Shown here: one piece after another, positions 33,882-47,342 of the stretch
Layout of the letters: every line of letters starts with the position of its first letter
How positions within the stretch are numbered: position 1 is the first letter of the stretch
From: Volvariella volvacea V23
Lineage: Eukaryota > Basidiomycota > Agaricomycetes > Agaricales > Pluteaceae
Reading direction: 5' to 3'
DNA: 64,000 bases
Assembly: GCA_000349905.1 (NCBI GenBank)
Contig: KB722737.1
Location: 643,327 to 707,326 of the forward strand
Translations under genes and position numbers: made by a program
Notes under the pieces: model-generated
What the model was told of the DNA's origin: nothing
What the model saw: the letters and a program-made list of their open reading frames with translations, nothing else
Database searches by the model: none

Positions 33882-36256
33882 ATGGAGTACGGTATCACAG
33901 GCAGTTCCATACTCATGGACCCATCTACCGCCGCAAAGCGCGCACCATCGAGGTCCTCTGAATCGCTGGACAAGGAGAAAGCCCAGCAAGCAGAGCCCCA
34001 GATGTATGTCTCCAAAGAGGACGAGGAGGAAGAAGCTGCTCGAGCAATGCGCGAGGCTATGTGGAAAAAGTACCGCCCATTCGTATTGGGGGGTCTTGCC
34101 GCCCTTATTCTGGGATGGTGGATTAGCGCCACCGTGCTCCGAGCTACTCGGCCTCGATGGTGGGTTTGTTCCCTTCACCTTTACGACCGCTCAATTACTG
34201 ATTTCCCCGTCAAGGATCGTTCAAACTCTGTTTGCATGGGCATTCATTCTGTACGTGTCACCCTTAAAGCTCAACCTTTAATGTGGGTGAATTCAGATTG
34301 TTTGACGTGGTCTGCACACTAGAATTATTGCCTTCCGATTCATTCCCAACTCTGTCGTCACACGACCTGTCGAAAAAGTCTGGATTCCATGTGTGCAGGA
34401 ACCTTGGTACAAACTCCCATATAAAGTCAGGTTAACCATCGGTTGGCTCTGCTTGCTTGGAATCGTGTTCGGCTCTGCATTTGGTTTCCCTTTGGATAAT
34501 GGCTCCACATACGGCGATCGTGCTATCAACGTAGCCGGTTTGTTCCTTTTCCAACTAGGATTTTGGCTATCCTCCAAGAATCGCGCCTATGTCCCTTGGT
34601 GAGCCCGACTCCTCCCCCCCCGGTTCAGAGAAACACCATGTTGTTTACTCGGCCTCGGGGATGGATTTGCGCCATAACGACCATGCTGATTCAACTCAAA
34701 TCTTCACTTTCCCCACGCTATCTCGCGTGATAGGCCCACCGTCATCGTTGGATTGTTCCTTCAACAGGTCATTGCACTTTTTGTACTCAAGACTGGCGCC
34801 GGGTTCAGTATTTTCCGCTGGATTGCACTTTTGGCTGCAGATTTCTTGCACCAAGCCCTGTATGGAGCTGTATTCTTCTTCGATCAAGAAACCATTGATA
34901 AGTTCTGGTTCTTCATCAATGTGGTATGTTGATTGCTCCCTATCTGCAACGAGGAGTGTCTGACATCTTGTAAGCTTTCTGCCATTATCTTCTTCATTGC
35001 CTTCGTACAGATGATGTACTACCTGGGCGTTATGCAATGGATCATCGGCAAATTGTGTGTGCTGGAGCTGTACATTCTACGAGCACGACTAACATTCCTT
35101 GAAGCGCATGGCTCTTCTTCAAGCTGATGAACGTCTCTGGTGCTGAGGCTGTTGTCGCTGCCGCATCTCCATGGGTCGGACAAGGAGAGTCTGCGTGTCT
35201 TGTCAGACCATACGTCGATTGTACGTTCCTATGCCAATTTTGTTGTAAATCTTATCTGATGAGTCCCAAGTAATGACAGAGTCAGAAATCCGTACGTCCA
35301 CAAGAATATATGCAATTGAATTGACGAGCTGATCGCTGCAATGCAGATTTGACTATGACTTCTGGTTTCTCCACTATTGCCGGATCCGTCCTGACTGCTT
35401 ATATTGGCCTTGGTGTCCCCCCTCAAAATTTGGTCACGGCTTCCGTCATGAGTATTCCTGCTTCTATGGCTATTAGCAAGATGCGTGTGCCCGAACTCGA
35501 TGAGCCTGTGACTCGCGGTCGAATTAGCATTGACCGTGGTGTTGAGGAGAAGGGAGCACCTGTGAGTACTCGATTACCATCCACTAGCACGAATAGATCA
35601 AACCTCTACCCACGTTAGGCCAACGCACTCCATGCATTCAGTCAAGGTGCTATCTTTGGTCTCGTTGTTGCTGGTCAGATCCTTGCAAACGTGCTCACTG
35701 TCCTTGCCTTGGTTGCTATGTAAGTTGTCGTATATCTTTTGAAGCGCAGCTGCTAAGTTTTGTTCAAAGGATCAATGGTCTCCTTACATGGATTGGACGA
35801 GGCTTTGGCATCACTGAACTTACCCTCCAGCTGGTCATTGGTTATATCTTCTATCCCATTACTTTCTTCCTGGGTGTACCCCGTAGCGAAATCCTTCGCG
35901 TCTCCCGACTTTTTGCTACAAAACTTGTCGCAAACGAATTCGCCGCCTACCTTGAACTCCAGAGTATCATGAACAGCGATAATCCTCTATCTTTCCGCGC
36001 ATTCACCATTGCTTCGTACGGTCTTTGTGGATTTGCAAATTTGGGATCTTTGGGTATTCAGATCGGTGTGCTGGGTGCTTTGGCTCCTTCAAAGGGAAAA
36101 ATTATTGCAAGGATCGCCTTCTCCGCAATGTTGTGTGGATTCTTGTCAACATTGCAGACCGCGGGTATTGTGTAAGTGATCTTTTATTTCCCCTCCTGTT
36201 ATATTAAGGCTGACACACCGCACCTTTCCTCACTATCCAGTGGTATGCTTGTCTAA
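33882..36256 (+). CDS. concentrative nucleoside transporter (CNT/NupC family)
   Basis: Imports nucleosides with H+ or Na+ across the plasma membrane. About ten exons. The cytosolic N-terminus is acidic ([16 protein letters not shown]), then the first membrane segment [20 protein letters not shown]. After splicing, [17 protein letters not shown], then [20 protein letters not shown] and [18 protein letters not shown], which is the family's conserved core. The C-terminal half has [79 protein letters not shown] and [20 protein letters not shown], matching the two inverted-repeat halves of the transport domain. The last exon adds only GMLV. It converges with DCAF7, with 395 bases between stops. 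Confidence 0.95.
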
Positions 36257-36651
36257 TCGAATGTATGTGATTCACCGTTTTTCTTGTATAACATTAGTAG
36301 GTAGCCGCTTAATGTAAGCAGTTTTGTTCGCTCCACATGTCGATTAGTGGTTATTTTAATTCCATTCTATACCCTTTTCCATTATCCTTAAAGATGTTCC
36401 GAGTTTCATCTGCGTTCCCCAGTTAATGCTTGGAAGCGTCAACATGGCATGAATCTGCTCGTCCTCAAATTAACTCTGCGTTTGTGGCGCTATAAGCGGT
36501 GTCTTAAGGCATATGATTACCTCCGCAGTTACTGATAACGACCTCGTCAAGGAATAACAGTAGGGTATGTTACAGATCAGAACCCAGAAAGCTATACAAC
36601 ACAATGCCCAACAAACGTCCATTTTCACCCTACATGCCGTAAAGTTACATA
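36257..36651. other. convergent 3' region
   Basis: About 395 bases between the stops of the CNT gene and DCAF7, presumably both 3' untranslated regions. Nothing else was seen. Confidence 0.5.
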
Positions 36652-38110
36652 TTACACTTTCAGCGCCTTTATGCTCTTCCCACAAGCAATTGCAACCCAT
36701 TCTCCAGCCTGGGTCTGGTGTCCGGTTGGCAGTGTCATTCCTGGTATTCGTGGTGACCAGGCCAGATTGGTCACTTGACTTGGAGCCGTGTATGCCATGA
36801 TAGGGTCCTGAACAATCCGTTTCTTTGCATCTGGCCGGGGCGAGTTTAGTCGCGATCCTGCACTTCTGGGCGACGACCCTCCCTGCATATAGTTGGCCAA
36901 GTCCCACACTAGAACTTGACAGTCATCGCCTGATACAACAAAAAGTCATTAAGCAGCTGTCAGAGTAAAGATGCTATCAAACATACTAGCCGTAGTTAGC
37001 AATGGACGATCCGTAGATCCCCATCCCAGCGCATTGATAGCAGATTGGTGACCTTTCAACTCCATCACAGGCTGACCCGGACTCCTCATGTCCAAAATCT
37101 GCACATCGGGTCCATCCATATGGAATGTTGACATATAATTTGAGTCGTTGGGGTTGAACGCTATTCTTAGCAAAGGAGAAGTCGGAGGACGAGCGTTCAC
37201 TGCAGGTTCGAACGAAGGCGGGGGAGGATTTTTTGGTGCCGGTGTCTCATAGAGGATAGTAGAATGCTCCAAACTGCGTAAATCGAATGCACGTAGACTT
37301 CCATCTGCACCGACGGAAACAAAGATATCTGTTGAGCCTGGTAGCCAAGCTACGTCGTAAACTTCACGGTCATGGGCGATGAGCTGGGTGATGGCTTGAC
37401 AACTGTCGATGTTCCAGACTGTACAAGTCGTATCGATGGAGGATGTAACAATGAGATTGGGAGATTTCTCATTCCACGAGAAACTTGTCAATGGTGCTCC
37501 GTTGTTCTGATTTTGGACTTTGGATTGCTAGCGAAAATGATAGATCGTAAGCGCTTCAACTGCCAGAGGAAAGAGAAAAGGAGCGATTGATGACTTACCC
37601 CAGACAACGCGGTCTTAACTGTTAAATTGTGTCCTCCTGCAGTCTGCTGCCGACCCACATAATTCGAGATCGGTGGGGGCGCATCCCCTGAATACTCCCA
37701 AACCCTCAACGCATCTGAAGTTGTCGCCAAAAGCTCTGTTGAATGGCTCTTAATCGTCCAAGAGTAGTTTAACGCAGTCGGGGGTTGCCATTGAAGACTT
37801 GTCGCAGGATAACCATGGTGGACCTCGCAGAGCGTGACGAAATCAGGATAATCGGGGTAGTCATCTTCCACTAGGACACGCTCATCTTGCAGCCCAACAA
37901 CCGCTATGCGATTTTGATGGTTCTCCAGGAATGAGGCGATTCCGAGGCGAAAGGCTGACCGAGGCCGTGACGATTGGCTGGAAGGAGTCTTACACCAATC
38001 TAGGCTGTGTACGGGCCCTTGAGTTTTAGTTTGTGGTCAACAAGTGGAAGCGTAGGATTGCCATTGAGCTCACAAGGTGCTTCGTATTGCAGGAGGGTCG
38101 ACTGGGCCAT
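36652..38110 (-). CDS. DCAF7: DCAF7/WDR68-like WD40 protein
   Basis: WD40 scaffold of the DCAF7/WDR68/TTG1 group, a substrate adaptor of CUL4-DDB1 ubiquitin ligases and partner of DYRK kinases. Start at 38110: MAQSTLLQYEAP, spliced to WPVHSLDWCKTPSS, then FRLGIASFLENHQNRIAVVG and LQDERVLVEDDYPDYPDFVT. Typical family blocks follow: HHGYPATSLQWQPP, STELLATTSDALRVWEYSGD, then GAPLTSFSWNEKSPNLIVTS with SIDTTCTVWNID, TQLIAHDREVYDVAW, FVSVGADGSLRAFDLRSLEH, LRIAFNPNDSNYMST, VQILDMRSPGQPV, GHQSAINALGWG and DDCQVLVWDL. The C-terminus ends ACGKSIKALKV. There are four introns. A Ser/Pro insert (GGSSPRSAGSRLNSPRP) lies between the last blades, as in other basidiomycete copies. Confidence 0.93.
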
Positions 38111-38218
38111 TGGTAGCGAAGTCGAGCTAGGTTGGGGAATATACAACACCCGTGGTAATTTGGGACATTTCCTTTTTAGGCAATTGCACTGTGGTACTCG
38201 AATTATAATTTGCAGTAA

Positions 38219-40636
<2,418 letters not shown>

Positions 40637-41958
40637 TGGTGTTGTTTATAAGGATTTGGTGCTCAGGGTCTCCCTCACCTCCTTTGTGACTGCGTGGAGT
40701 GTCTGTGCGTTCCGTCATATGTAGATGAGAAGGTCGAGGAGCAAAAATCAAGCAAAATCGAAACACGAACTGGTCTATCTTTATAGGGGGTTTCGAACCG
40801 TGTGCGCTGTGAGTCTTGCTTCTTTGTGAGGTGCTTTTATTAGAAGGCTTCCATGAGGCGGGGTGTGCTACAGGAAGTTCGGTCGTCAGACAGCCTGAGA
40901 ATCCTGCGCATCCTTTCCAGTGTGGCACACGCGTCAGCGGCTGGCTGTGGATGTGGTCGCATTGAAACACAAATCCAGGAGACACTCCACTGAAGTACAT
41001 GCAAATATCGTGCTACGTGAAGATGGAGCACGGAGGAGCAGTGCCTCTCACGGTGACAGCATCACGTGGTGTTTGACGACCTCGTGGCCAGCAGTGGCTC
41101 ATCGACAGCGTGCTGGCAGGACCGAGGTTCGCTCGATTGCTCATCCAAGACGCGATCTCTTTCCCCAGACATGGGGAGACGTCGTGGCTTTGCCGAAAAC
41201 GAGTCCAGATGGTTTTGCCTAATTTGGAAGGTAGTCGTCACGCCTGGCATTTCCCGTCCAATCATATGACGGGCCCTACCCACTCCCTCCGTGGTGGAGC
41301 TGCGTAACAGATCACACCTCCCACACATACGACAATTTCGACATCATCACCGTGAACCTGCATCTCGGTACAAATGCAAATACTTAGGTCACCACAAGTA
41401 TGTAATTTCACACTGTTGTCAAGCCAAGGCATTCCTTTGATGCTGGGAACTTTTCTAACGCCGACTGCGCCGTTCTCCGTCAGGGAGTCCCGGCCATGGG
41501 CCCTTTTCGAGATCATGATTCATGACGAAGAACGAGGTAGTGCGTTCACAAGAAAACAATGTATTGCAATAACAAACGTTCAGAGCTAGCTATACAGAGC
41601 ATTCGGGTAGAGACCTAGAGGTGTCGCTAACGGCATAGAGGAAACTGTCTTGAATAGAGAAGTGATCGACGTCGTTTTGGAGAGGGCAGGACTAGTGCGA
41701 TTGGCGGCGTAGGTGGCGGCGTGCTGGACGAAGGACTGCGGTGAGGAGGGCCAATGGGGTCGTCATGTCGTCGAAATGGGTTACGTCGAGTCAATAAATA
41801 ACGGATAGTCGCTGTGCTGGATATCTGGTGCATCGAAGATGAAGCTGTCTGTTGCACTGCCAGAGAGTGGAAATGGGTCAAGAGGTAACAAAGACTGTGT
41901 TAGTATAAAGAGGAACCGGTTAAGGCCGGGAAGTGGTTAGGAATGTCGGAATACTGCT
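40637..41958. other. intergenic region upstream of sugar transporter copy 1
   Basis: About 1.3 kb. Short frames on both strands show no recognisable motif or splice pattern. The right-hand part (41627-41881, minus) is Pro/Ser-rich and is probably 3' untranslated sequence of the next gene. Confidence 0.4.
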
Positions 41959-42591
41959 TCATTCGTTTTCAACCATGGAGATTGCACCGCACTGTTCACA
42001 GAAGCTCCACATGGATCGTTGGCCATTTAGTCCGGGTGCGCAAGCGATTCGAAGTTTCGGGATCTGTGAGCAATTGCTAAAAGCATCTCCATAAGTGCCT
42101 GAACCATCTACAGCACACGGCTTGAAGCTTACCCGTGATGAGTGAATGTGTTAGAGGGCTGCAGAAGGCCAACGCTAGGCGATCTTTGACTCTGTGCAAC
42201 GTAGTGAGAGAAATTGTGCGAGTCAGGGTTAACAGAGCCTGTGTTGTCGAGGAATGGCAATGGGTTAAAGTTGAACGAGGGGTATGCTGTCACTCGTTGG
42301 TTAACTTGAAGCTCCTGAGGTACGACGAGAGCACGTACGAGACGTAGCAAGTGGTGAATCAGATGCATTGGACGAAGTAGAGCTGACGTCCGAGAGTAAG
42401 CGGGTATGATAATGGGTGGAGGGCTCAGCATCCATCATGAGGGAATCGGTGTCAGAGTTAGGGAAGGGGAACAACTTCAGCTGTTTCGTGTTCTAGGTGA
42501 TGATGAGCGGGCATCCTTCCTAGCTGTTATAAGAACGTACAATGGGGCTGAGCTCATCGGTGTCGAGTTCGAGCTTGCGTTTCAAGGCCAT
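41959..42591 (-). CDS. small conserved fungal protein with C-terminal Cys motif
   Basis: Unnamed protein of about 155 residues. Exons from 42591 read MALKRKLELDTDELSPI, then LKLFPFPNSDTDSLMMDAEP and LLSDVSSTSSNASDSPLATS, then PYPSFNFNPLPFLDNTGSVN and SVGLLQPSNTFTHHG, then NCSQIPKLRIACAPGLNGQ and SMWSFCEQCGAISMVENE before the stop at 41959-41961. Three introns join in phase. The C-terminal block, with Cys spacing C-x8-C and CEQC, looks like a compact conserved element; I believe similar unnamed proteins occur in other mushrooms, from memory only. Function unknown. A divergent upstream region of 470 bases is shared with APQ12. Confidence 0.7.
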
Positions 42592-43061
42592 GGTGAGTGA
42601 GGGCGCCTACAGTGAGGATGAATGCAGGTACAATGTGGGGAAGGGAGAAGGTGGTTAAGTTTAATATTCGAGAACCAAGAGGGAACTTATAAGATCGTTA
42701 TTTGCGTGTATTTGTGGGTCACGATTTATTGGAATTTTCGTGTCTGAGGAGCATTTAATCCAAACAGGATATCGGAATGCCCAACGAGGTTAGCGGCCGA
42801 AGTGCCGTTCGACTCCATTTAGAAGCACCCCAGATCTTGAGACCAAATGCGGCAGTCAAGGGTGACAATGAATCCTCGGAGTCACAGTAGGGAATCAATT
42901 GACAGCGGAGCATTTTACAGTTTCGGGCTTGGCCGATCAAGGTCACGTTACTGTCCCATCACGTGGTTAGAATCGACGCAACGTTTCAAGGGCAACAGCC
43001 ACGCTCACCTTTGACCAGCATCCATTCAACGCGTTGCACCGCTGCCACCGCTTTTAGCAGC
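42592..43061. promoter_or_regulatory. divergent promoter, 42591(-) gene and APQ12
   Basis: 470 bases between opposing start codons. The plus frame is open back to 42963, so an alternative upstream APQ12 start exists. Confidence 0.4.
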
Positions 43062-43772
43062 ATGAACGCACAACCAGAAGATATCCCAAATCTCATCGAC
43101 CCCCTCTTCAACTACCTTTCTCACGTCCTCCCGTGGCCGATATACTCCCTCGTTGTCAAAGTAATATCCCATAGCCTCACGGCGTTCTCCGCTGGAATGA
43201 CTCTTTTCCAATTCCTTACTTCGACTGATCCCACCGATTGGGACCTCCAAACCATACTACCACCATTGATTAGCCTCATTGCCGCGTACCTCGCGCTTTT
43301 GAGCATCTATCGAACGACAACATGGATGATAAGGACGGTGGTATGGTTCATTAAATGGGGATTAATTCTTGGGGTCCTACTTGCTGGTGCAAGTTATGTG
43401 ATGGGCCGTGGTGGACCGGGTAGTCTTGCGAATGTCGGCGGGCTGCTGTTAGATGCCTTTGCCCAACAAAACCGAAATATACCAAATGCAGCTCGTTCTG
43501 CCACGGCTTCGCGTCCTCGGGCCGGGCAGTCGCCGCCTCGTTCGTGGGATTCTTTTGAGCAGCATCAAGCGTGGGGAGCTCAGAATCGGGGGGCACAGGA
43601 ACAAGACGAGGAGCTTCGCAAGGTTGTTCAGGGAATTGTTAGCATGACAGATAAAGTTCTTCAGGATAATGGTTGGTGGGGCGTAGCCAAAGGGATTGCA
43701 AATGAATTCGGGCGAGATATACCGCAGACGGCGGGAGAGGAAGACGACGGCGGGGTCTCCGGGACAATATGA
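43062..43772 (+). CDS. APQ12: Apq12-like nuclear envelope/ER membrane protein
   Basis: Integral protein of the nuclear envelope and ER, linked in yeast to nuclear pore assembly, mRNA export and membrane fluidity. The frame is open from 42963, but the Met at 43062 (MNAQPEDIPNLIDPLF) is the better start, because the preceding residues look like translated leader. Membrane segments: LPWPIYSLVVKVISHSLTAF, then LPPLISLIAAYLALLSIYRT and VVWFIKWGLILGVLLAGASY, with the YxALLSIYRTTxW and FIKWG pattern of the family. The C-terminal half is soluble, with an acidic end (GEEDDGGVSGTI). There is no intron. The stop lies 153 bases from the convergent MPC2 stop. Confidence 0.82.
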   Translation: MNAQPEDIPNLIDPLFNYLSHVLPWPIYSLVVKVISHSLTAFSAGMTLFQFLTSTDPTDWDLQTILPPLISLIAAYLALLSIYRTTTWMIRTVVWFIKWGLILGVLLAGASYVMGRGGPGSLANVGGLLLDAFAQQNRNIPNAARSATASRPRAGQSPPRSWDSFEQHQAWGAQNRGAQEQDEELRKVVQGIVSMTDKVLQDNGWWGVAKGIANEFGRDIPQTAGEEDDGGVSGTI

Positions 43773-43925
43773 ATGATTGGAATCATGCGTTTTGGTTTTC
43801 TATCTGCTTTTATACTAGGCCTGTGTTTATGTATTACTCACATCGCATCATGTCTGGCTCATGTTGTGTGTTTGCATTAATCCAAAAGCCATATATTAGG
43901 AACACTCGGGCAGAAGTACTGTACA

Positions 43926-44490
43926 TCACTGAGCCTGAGCCTCCGGATTTGTGTAGCGATAGCTATGAATAGGAAACGTCAATTTTGCGACGAACGAATA
44001 GGCAAGTACCCACTGGGCTATCCGACCAAGTTGGGATAATCCCGACAAACCGACAAAAAAGTTGACCTGGAACACGCGAGAGTTGAGTGCAATGATGATT
44101 ATAGCGGGCGCAGGAGCAGAACTTACGGCTGCCAGACTATAGTTCACTGGCGTGATTACGAAAGAGTAGCGAACCCAAATAAAGCCAGTTGCAGCAAGCG
44201 CTGCGGCCGCGACCATTCGATATTAGTAAAAAGTTTTGAGGGTCGACACTGGGTGCATACCAATGTTTTGTGATACGCTGAGTTTATCAGCTGGCCGAGT
44301 GAGGTCCTTCAGGCCAGCACCAACCAAGCACCATTTCATCAGCGGTGCCCAGAAAAAGACGGTTTTTGGACCTTGGGTTGGGTCGAACGTAAGGACTCAT
44401 CAGGTGCAGAAACGCATGTCACGGACCCGCTGGGTGATTCATAAACGCTGTAAACTTGGAGGCGCCTGCGGAAGCTGCTGCACCGGACAT
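43926..44490 (-). CDS. MPC2: mitochondrial pyruvate carrier subunit 2
   Basis: Half of the inner-membrane carrier that brings pyruvate into mitochondria. Exons read MSGAAASAGASKFTAFMNHP, then GPKTVFFWAPLMKWCLVGAG and LKDLTRPADKLSVSQNI, then ALAATGFIWVRYSFVITPVN with YSLAA, then VNFFVGLSGLSQLGRIAQW. These match the family's FWAPxMKW, ATGxIWxRYSFVITPxNYSL and NFFVG signatures. The first intron starts GTCCGT. The last exon can be read straight through to YRYTNPEAQAQ and the stop at 43926-43928; a possible intron there does not keep that tail in frame. Length about 130 residues, as expected. Confidence 0.93.
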
Positions 44491-45487
44491 TCTGGAGGTG
44501 ATTAATGAGGTGGAATCGTAGAGGTGGGGTAACAACGAATGAACGTGAGGTAAATGTGACGGTGACTATGTGACGGCGTCGGATCCTTCGGCTTTCATAA
44601 GGCTTGGGCGGCGTCTAGTCTCGTCATACCCGATGATGTATGGACACAGCAGATGATGCCCAAGACCTTGCGTTCATCGCCAATGGCGATGACCACCCGT
44701 ACATTGCGGCTCAGACCGGCTTCACGGGGGCGATGAGAGACCGCCTATTCTCTGCTCCATGTACTCGCAGGGGAGCCTCTGTTTTACTATTAAGAGACGG
44801 AATGCATGCCTCCTGTCCAATCCTCCTGTCCAATGATGCAACAGTGGACTAATGGACACAAGGTGGAACCGTACCCTCGTTTCGGAACTCCTCTTCGCCG
44901 GTATGAAATACAGGTATGCAGGAAGCTACCCCATTTTGTTCAGAGCGGGCCTGGACAGGGTTGCTCATCTCTACTCATAGTGGCTCATTCATGCCCAAGG
45001 TCACCTGTACTTCCGCCTTTGGACAGATGATCTTGGCTAAATCGGACTCCTATCTACATCCCTCTTCGAACTATGCATATCAGAAGGGTACAATGGCCTT
45101 CATCATATGGATAGCAGCCCACCATACGTGGATGAAATCAGGGATCCTCGAGCAGCTGATCACCGTCCTGCCACTGCCTGAACGAAGCAAGACCTGCTGA
45201 TTCGAGTGATGGCCTGCCTCACCCTCTTGTCCAAGGAGTTTCACGAGTCTAGCGACCGGCATAGCAAGATCAGATAAGTTCATAATGCATTCTGATCTGT
45301 GATCTTGGCTGTCACCGAAGCCGCCTCGCGTTGGCCGGCCATTCCTTTTGTCATACGTATCGATCGGAGTATCTGAATGACGAGCTATAAATTCCACTCC
45401 GTTGCTAGTTGCTCCTCACTCCAAACCCTCAGGTTTGACCGCAGCACACTCTAACACCTCTCTCTAACTCTCACTGCATTGTTCATC
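44491..45487 (+). promoter_or_regulatory. divergent intergenic region, MPC2 and 45488(+) gene
   Basis: About 1 kb with no convincing gene. It holds a perfect 13-base tandem duplication at 44809-44834. The last 80 bases before 45488 are pyrimidine-rich and suit a 5' leader. Confidence 0.4.
44809..44834. repeat. 13-base tandem duplication, two copies
   Basis: CCTCCTGTCCAAT occurs twice head to tail without a mismatch. It lies in a non-coding stretch. Confidence 0.8.
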
Positions 45488-47066
45488 ATGGTCCGTCGAT
45501 GGGAACCCGGCACCCAATACAACTACGACGATGTTGTTGAGTATCAGGGTGAGCAATCGTTTATCTTGTAGTGATGTTGTCCTGTCCTGATTGCCACAAC
45601 CCCCAGGGTCTAAGTACAAGATCATCCAGCCCCATCGTTCTCAGGTTTGACTATCTACTCTCACCTACCCCGCCTGAGTTGACATCCCTTCCCATCTGTC
45701 AGAGCGATTGGACACCCCCTGTAACCCCAGCACTCTGGGGCAAGTTGTCTGACGATTATGGTCACGACGACAAGGGTCACCATGGTCATCACCAAGGTGG
45801 CCACCAAGGGGGGTACCAACCTCAACCTCAACCACCCCAGCAGCAATGGCAACAACCTCCCCAACAACACCACGGCGGTATGTGCTTTATATGAAGTTCA
45901 TAAAGAGGTCTATATGATCGATCGCAGGTGGCGACAAATCCGACAGTGACGATGAGGGAAAGAAGAAAGATGACAAGTTATTCGGTATCGACAAGGATAC
46001 ACTCAAGGTGAGACCCGGTTCACGCGTCGGCTGGGCCGCGCTAACAACACATTCCATTGTTAGGTTGGTGGTGCCATCCTTGGTGGCGCTGCTCTCCTTG
46101 GTGGCGGCTTTGCCGCATACAAACACCACCAAGGCAACAAGGAAGAGGTAATTTCCCAAAAACTCGGTAATAATCGAGGCTTGATCACCATCTGAGCAGA
46201 AAGCAAACACTGCTTGGGCTCAAAGCAACTGGCTTCAAGATGCTCAAGCGCGTACCGCCGCTTACTATCAGCAAGGCCCACGCGGACCTGTTACTTGGGT
46301 TTTGACCCGCGGAAAGCAGATCCCCCAAAATGCTATCCTCGTTGGTCCTGAGCGCAGCTGGAACCTCTACATCTGCCGCGCTTACCTTGATGTATGTGAT
46401 AATCTGGGCCCTGACCGGCACGGTACTAATTCTGTTTTGACAAATTAGGGAGGTGTCCGTACGTATATTCGAAATTCATGAGTACCCGCGGATCAAACTC
46501 TAACCAATTTGCCGCTCATTTGTATAGAACTTGGCAAGGCATCCGATGCCTTCAAGAAGGGTGGTGTCCTTGGCTACAAGCGTGACGAGGTCCATGTAAG
46601 GGTTCCTGCTTCCGCAGCTGCTTGTGTTCTCAATCCCTCCCCAGGTTGAAGAATACGAGGTTCTTGTTGGCGACATCAATGCATTGAGATGGGTGCCTGT
46701 CTCTGGCAGACTCAACGTCAACAATCTCGGATATCGTCCAGTCGAGGGAGGTCGCGAGAACGACGGTACTCCATTGTACATTGCTCAGGCTCCTTACAAC
46801 GGGGCTGTTCACCCCGGAAAGGCTAGCGAGAAACTCGATGGTAAGCAAACTCCACAGCCTCACTGACCTCATCTCACCATGGTTCCATTCCGTATTGTCG
46901 GTCATTTTTGTGTTTCTCCTTGGAATGAATCGTGCATACATCAGGTGCATTCATTCCCTACGACGGCACTGAGAAGCAAGTCAGGGTAAGTCGGGTCCAG
47001 TATAGGTGCTATGATCACTACTGATCCGTGGCGTCGCAGGAATACCGTGTTCTCTGCTACAACTAA
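45488..47066 (+). CDS. carbohydrate-binding (CBM5/12-like) plus DUF3421 protein
   Basis: Seven or eight exons. The N-terminus is a small aromatic-rich module, MVRRWEPGTQYNYDDVVEYQ then GSKYKIIQPHRSQSDWTPPV ending PALWGKL, which fits the CBM5/12 pattern of chitin/polysaccharide-binding modules. A His/Gly/Gln/Pro-rich linker follows (HHGHHQGGHQGGYQPQPQ), then an acidic patch and a glycine-zipper-like hydrophobic stretch (VGGAILGGAALLGGGFAAYK). The C-terminal part is DUF3421-like (Natterin/DM9-type): VTWVLTRGKQIPQNAILVGP, WNLYICRAYLDGGVQLGK, VLGYKRDEVHVEEYEVLVGD and LRWVPVSGRLNVNNLGYRPV. It ends REYRVLCYN at a TAA at 47064. There is no signal peptide. I infer a surface- or sugar-related role; the function is unknown. 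Confidence 0.83.
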
Positions 47067-47342
47067 GTGAAATCGTCAAGAAATTCCTCAGGTGTAATGA
47101 TAGTGTAGTCCCGTCGTTATCGCTTGTATATGAAATCTAAATCAATCAAATGAATCTACCTGGCAATCCCCAGACATTGTTCACTTTTAGTCTATTCTTG
47201 GTCGTATTATCAGCCTTCTGAATCTCTGGAAATACTTGTTTGAGGCACGTGTTGACCCAATACAGTAGTATACATTGATAGGAGATTAAGACAACTGCAA
47301 AACATAAATGGGATACAATATAATATCTTTCCTTAGAAGGCA

